A stretch of 17,677 nt of DNA from JBGPHT01 sp041484525 (GTDB lineage: Bacteria > Acidobacteriota > Terriglobia > Bryobacterales > Bryobacteraceae): the NCBI GenBank assembly GCA_041484525.1, contig JBGPHT010000160.1, positions 1 to 17,677 of the forward strand. Direction: 5' to 3'. Made by a program: the position numbers and the translations under genes. The notes under the pieces were generated by a model. That model had not been told where the DNA came from. It worked only from the letters and a program-made list of their open reading frames with translations, and made no database searches. Position 1 is the first letter of the stretch. Each line of letters starts with the position of its first letter. Below, piece by piece: positions 15,573 through 17,677 of this stretch.

Positions 15573-15578
15573 GAATCA

Positions 15579-15607
15579 ATAGTAATCTAATACACTTTAG
15601 ATGTCAA
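15579..15607 (-). promoter_or_regulatory. Minus-strand promoter with operator-like dyad in its spacer
   Basis: The minus strand shows a perfect TTGACA (complement of 15602-15607), a 17-bp spacer and TACTAT (complement of 15579-15584). The spacer contains the inverted repeat ATCTAA-N6-TTAGAT at 15585-15602, placed where a repressor would block polymerase. Confidence 0.65.
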
Positions 15608-15633
15608 GTAGTAATACCAGTCTCCTGACAGAG

Positions 15634-15662
15634 TTGCGATAAAGTCTAAACCGCTTTATAGT
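15634..15662 (+). promoter_or_regulatory. Plus-strand promoter, probably leaderless
   Basis: TTGCGA at 15634-15639, a 17-bp spacer and TATAGT at 15657-15662. The start codon of the next gene lies 6 nt after the -10 box, so transcription would begin at the ATG. The spacer region carries ATAAAG (15639-15644) and CTTTAT (15654-15659) as an inverted repeat. Confidence 0.55.
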
Positions 15663-15668
15663 GGAATT

Positions 15669-15848
15669 ATGGATAAGAAGACAATTTCAGCCGTCATGCG
15701 TGAGATGGGTCGCAAGGGTGGACTGATCGGCGGAAAGCGTTCCCTGGAGACCATGACTGCCGAGGAGCGCAGCGAACGCGCTCGCAAGGCTGTCGCGGCA
15801 CGGGAGGCAAAGCGCGCGGCGAAAGGGTCGGCTAAGAAGCGCAGCTAG
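15669..15848 (+). CDS. KGG-type basic small protein (59 residues)
   Basis: The product begins MDKKTISAVMREMGRKGG and contains GRKGGLIGGKRS followed by MTAEERSERARKAVAAREA and a Lys/Ala-rich, histone-H1-like tail. Many plasmids and integrative elements encode short proteins of this KGG/GGK plus TPEER-type pattern. A nucleic-acid-binding role is inferred from charge only. There is no Shine-Dalgarno sequence, but a promoter places the transcription start at the ATG. The stop codon lies immediately before an out-of-frame HU-like segment, so this gene and that remnant may once have formed one basic protein. Confidence 0.65.
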   Translation: MDKKTISAVMREMGRKGGLIGGKRSLETMTAEERSERARKAVAAREAKRAAKGSAKKRS

Positions 15849-15858
15849 CAGCAGCCGC

Positions 15859-15969
15859 ATCGGCCGGAACCCGAAGACCGGCGCGGCCGTGAATGTCCCG
15901 GCAAAGCGCATCCCATACTTCCGGCCTGGTCGCAAGCTGAAAAGCAGCTTGATAGATCGGCACAGGTAG
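15859..15969 (+). pseudogene. C-terminal fragment of an HU/IHF-family DNA-binding protein
   Basis: Frame 1 encodes GRNPKTGAAVNVPAKRIPYF then RPGRKLKSSLIDR and a stop at 15967-15969. The GRNPKTG arm sequence, a V.VPAKR.P.FRPG strand and the K.LK helix are diagnostic of the C-terminal half of HU/IHF. The N-terminal half is missing: upstream in this frame lies only the shadow of the KGG gene. A +1 frameshift near the KGG stop would join the two. Deletion, fusion or recoding are possible explanations. Confidence 0.7.
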
Positions 15970-16195
15970 CCGCTGGGCGTCGTTGCTCCTACGATGCCGA
16001 TTCCCGTCATTAACACGGGCCAGGACGCGTCGGGGCTCGGTAGACCGTCACAGTGGCTGTGCGGTAGCAGCAGGCCGCGGTGGCGGCATAGATGAGATGA
16101 GGTAGATCCCCTAGTCAGCCGAGCGCGCAGCGCTGTATCAATAACCACGCCTCGATCTGGCGGCACGGGCGCTGAAAACAGGGAACTTCCAGGCG
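15970..16195. other. Region without a recognised gene
   Basis: No start codon with a ribosome binding site and no protein-like frame is seen on either strand. The long minus-strand open frame across 15687-16166 is Arg/Leu/Pro-rich noise antisense to the KGG gene. Confidence 0.4.
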
Positions 16196-16218
16196 CAGTT
16201 TCTGTGTACCAGAAACTG
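16196..16218. promoter_or_regulatory. Perfect 9-bp dyad beside the recombinase promoter
   Basis: CAGTTTCTG (16196-16204) and CAGAAACTG (16210-16218) are exact inverted repeats around TGTAC. The site ends 5 bp before the -10-like TATGAT (16224-16229) and covers the -35 position. It could be an autoregulatory operator or a recombination site for the serine recombinase. Confidence 0.6.
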
Positions 16219-16243
16219 GCCTTTATGATACGCTGTAGACACC

Positions 16244-16834
16244 ATGAAAATCGCTCTGTACGCGCGAGTGAGCACGAAGGACCGCGGGCAGGATCACGAG
16301 AATCAGCTACGCGAGTTGCGTGCCTTTGTAGACCGCAAGAAGGCCGATGGCTGGTCTCTGGCCGGCGAATACGTAGATCACGCCTCGGGGAAGTCGCCCG
16401 ACCGGCCCGCCTTCAGGCGTCTGTTCGAGGCAGCGTCGCGCAAGGAGTTCGACCTGGTTCTGTTCTGGTCCCTGGATAGGTTCTCCCGCGAAGGCGTCCT
16501 TGAGACCTTGCAGCACCTGCAACGCCTGTCGTCCTACGCAGTCGAATGGTTCAGCTACCGGGAGGAATACCTGCGATCGATCGGCATCTTTCGCGATGCC
16601 GTGCTCGCCATCCTCGCCTGTATAGCGCGGCAAGAGCGCGTCAGGCTGTCTGAGCGTGTACAGGCAGGGCTGAGTCGTGCCCGCGCCCAGGGAAAGATCC
16701 TGGGCCGTCCGAAGGCAGCAGTCCGTCCAGAGCGCGTCCAGCGGCTGAGCGAGCGTGGCTTGAGCATGCGGCAGATAGCGGCCGAGACCGGCGTGAGCGC
16801 CATGACCGTGCAGAGGATCTTGAAGGCCGGCTGA
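16244..16834 (+). CDS. Serine recombinase (resolvase/invertase family)
   Basis: The 196-residue product has the catalytic N-terminal domain of small serine recombinases: YARVST with nucleophile Ser10 and Arg8, then SGKSPDRPAFRRL (48-60) and FDLVLFWSLDRFSREG (69-84) containing the conserved Asp/Arg. A long E-helix region and a C-terminal helix-turn-helix (LSMRQIAAETGVSAMTVQRI) complete the resolvase architecture. It is therefore not an IS607-type enzyme, which carries the HTH at the N-terminus. Such enzymes resolve or invert DNA at dyad sites and are typical of plasmids, transposons and islands. The ATG at 16244 lies 14 nt after a TATGAT -10 box, and no Shine-Dalgarno is evident. Confidence 0.9.
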   Translation: MKIALYARVSTKDRGQDHENQLRELRAFVDRKKADGWSLAGEYVDHASGKSPDRPAFRRLFEAASRKEFDLVLFWSLDRFSREGVLETLQHLQRLSSYAVEWFSYREEYLRSIGIFRDAVLAILACIARQERVRLSERVQAGLSRARAQGKILGRPKAAVRPERVQRLSERGLSMRQIAAETGVSAMTVQRILKAG

Positions 16835-17101
16835 ACTGCTGGCCGACTCCGCAGAGTAGTCGCCGCACAGCAGGCGCCAGCCGCGTAAGGCCACAGCGGG
16901 AGATCCTCGGCCGTAGGAAGCCCTGATCTCACGGCGGTCCAGGCATCCAATCGTCGCTATCCGTAGGTAAGCAGGGTGCTTAGCCTCCTCATGCCTGCTT
17001 CTGACTCCTAACGGTCGCTATATTCGAAATTGAGCATGGTATTGTCTGATCGAGGAAGGGGGCTACACAGTTTTCAGCCCTCTACCGCCAACAGAAAACC
17101 A
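16835..17101. other. Intergenic region with inverted and short direct repeats
   Basis: No gene is supported. AAGCAGG (16969-16975) and CCTGCTT (16994-17000) are exact inverted repeats with an 18-nt loop. GTCGCTAT occurs twice (about 16953-16960 and 17014-17021). An AT-rich TATATTCGAAAT near 17019-17030 may be part of a promoter for the small-gene cluster that follows. Such repeats upstream of an excisionase-like gene could be protein-binding sites. Confidence 0.4.
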
Positions 17102-17338
17102 ATGACTTTCATTTCACCAGCTCAATTCGCCCGTGACCATGGCATGCACCGCACCACGGTAGCTACCGCCATCGCCGCCGGCGACTTGCCGACTGTTCGT
17201 ATCGGCAAGCGACTCAAGATTGACGTAGACGTGCTCCACGAACGAGCGCGTGACAGTAAGGCGCCCGTGAAGGCCGCTAGCGCTGTTCAGGCGACACCGC
17301 CGCGCCGCGGCAGCCGCCGAGGAGGGCACCGTGCTTAG
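17102..17338 (+). CDS. Excisionase/MerR-like helix-turn-helix DNA-binding protein
   Basis: The 78-residue product reads MTFISPAQFARDHGMHRTTV followed by ATAIAAGDLPTVRIGKRLKI and DVDVLHERA. This is the compact winged-helix pattern of excisionase/AlpA-like proteins: an HTH, then an IGKRLKID wing, then a short helix. The tail is basic (RRGSRRGGHRA). Such proteins bind att or promoter DNA to control excision or element genes. The ATG at 17102 begins the domain; the open frame back to 17030 is not needed. The next gene starts inside its last codons. Confidence 0.65.
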   Translation: MTFISPAQFARDHGMHRTTVATAIAAGDLPTVRIGKRLKIDVDVLHERARDSKAPVKAASAVQATPPRRGSRRGGHRA

Positions 17339-17513
17339 TCCCAAACAGGTCTTACAGACTGCCTACAAAATCCGCGAATGCGCCGAGGCCCTAATCGATT
17401 CCCTGAAGACCATGGCGAACGCCGCGGAGCAGATACTACCCGACGTCATAGTCGGCGTTCGGAGTGACGGCGACAGCCGCGTCGTCACAGAGCCGACCAT
17501 AGGAGACCGATGA
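17331..17513 (+). CDS. 60-residue hypothetical protein
   Basis: A GTG start at 17331 is preceded by GGAGG with a 5-nt spacer inside the end of the excisionase-like gene, which supports it. The product is mostly one long amphipathic helix (QVLQTAYKIRECAEALIDSL) followed by a short tail. The family is not recognised. It overlaps both neighbours by a few bases, so the cluster is one transcription and translation unit. Confidence 0.55.
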   Translation: MLSPKQVLQTAYKIRECAEALIDSLKTMANAAEQILPDVIVGVRSDGDSRVVTEPTIGDR

Positions 17514-17674
17514 GCATCGTAGATCAATCCGACGACCTAGCTACTTTCCCACTTAAAATTCAAAAAAGGAGCTACCTCAGACCGTATCGGTACTTCGCAG
17601 GCTGGCGACTTTCGAGGGGGAGCGTTCGAGGGGACGGAAGGGTGATTCAGAACACCGGTTTCGGTTGGGGTTAG
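17510..17674 (+). CDS. Possible 54-residue small protein
   Basis: The ATG at 17510-17512 overlaps the preceding TGA as ATGA and has AGGAG 4 nt upstream. The product (MSIVDQSDDLATFPLKIQKR at the start, then basic and aromatic residues) ends at TAG 17672-17674. Coupling and ribosome binding site support translation, but the C-terminal half is Gly/Arg-rich and could be non-native sequence. Confidence 0.4.
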   Translation: MSIVDQSDDLATFPLKIQKRSYLRPYRYFAGWRLSRGSVRGDGRVIQNTGFGWG

Positions 17675-17677
17675 GGA

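Noticed and set aside
15687..16166. 159-codon minus-strand open frame
   Set aside because: It is antisense to the KGG gene and HU fragment, lacks a ribosome binding site, and has low-complexity Arg/Leu/Pro content.
16244..16834. IS607-type transposase
   Set aside because: IS607 enzymes have the HTH at the N-terminus and pair with TnpB; here the HTH is C-terminal and no TnpB is present.
1..17677. CRISPR array, tRNA or rRNA genes
   Set aside because: No regularly spaced direct repeats and no tRNA or rRNA consensus segments were seen on either strand.

Overview
The window looks like a chromosomal segment of a GC-rich Gram-negative soil-type bacterium, most likely an acidobacterium of the Bryobacterales/Solibacter type. 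That placement is inference. It rests on a decaheme cytochrome with an MtrB/PioB-type outer-membrane barrel, several Sec-exported proteins ending in an outer-membrane C-terminal Phe, a YCF48-like secreted repeat protein, and acidobacterial-looking gene neighbourhoods. No rRNA, tRNA, CRISPR array or complete insertion sequence was seen.

Layout. (1) 1-850: edge of an accessory region with the C-terminal part of an ApeA-like HEPN protein. (2) 893-2466, minus: a two-gene unit, a secreted protein followed by a three-TM membrane protein, both of unknown function. (3) 2568-5539, minus: a translationally coupled pair, a DmsE/MtrA-like decaheme cytochrome and its MtrB/PioB-like barrel, predicted to move electrons across the outer membrane. 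(4) 5580-9905, plus: a tightly packed run of class III aminotransferase, Gfo/Idh/MocA oxidoreductase, GAF-domain protein and secreted YCF48/BNR-like protein, with 1-4 nt overlaps at two of the three junctions. (5) 9906-10702: no credible protein gene. A purine-rich stretch here folds by eye into many nested helices, has a promoter-like sequence at its 5' edge and a 9-bp pairing between its two ends. I call it a candidate large structured ncRNA of about 620 nt. (6) 10703-12678, minus: a cardiolipin-synthase-like PLD protein coupled to an EEP-family phosphodiesterase, the same pairing as E. coli clsB-ybhP. Upstream lies a frameshifted outer-membrane-protein pseudogene.

(7) 13400-17677 reads as an integrated mobile or plasmid-derived island. 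It holds short orphan ORFs, a minus-strand cluster of small genes with good Shine-Dalgarno sites, a divergent promoter region with three dyads, a KGG-type basic small protein followed by the C-terminal half of an HU/IHF protein, a serine recombinase with a perfect 9-bp dyad beside its promoter, and a terminal cluster of overlapping small genes starting with an excisionase-like HTH protein.

The most interesting items are the ncRNA candidate, the divergent control region with the HU remnant, and the recombinase dyad. All structural claims were made by eye and need covariance or expression data.
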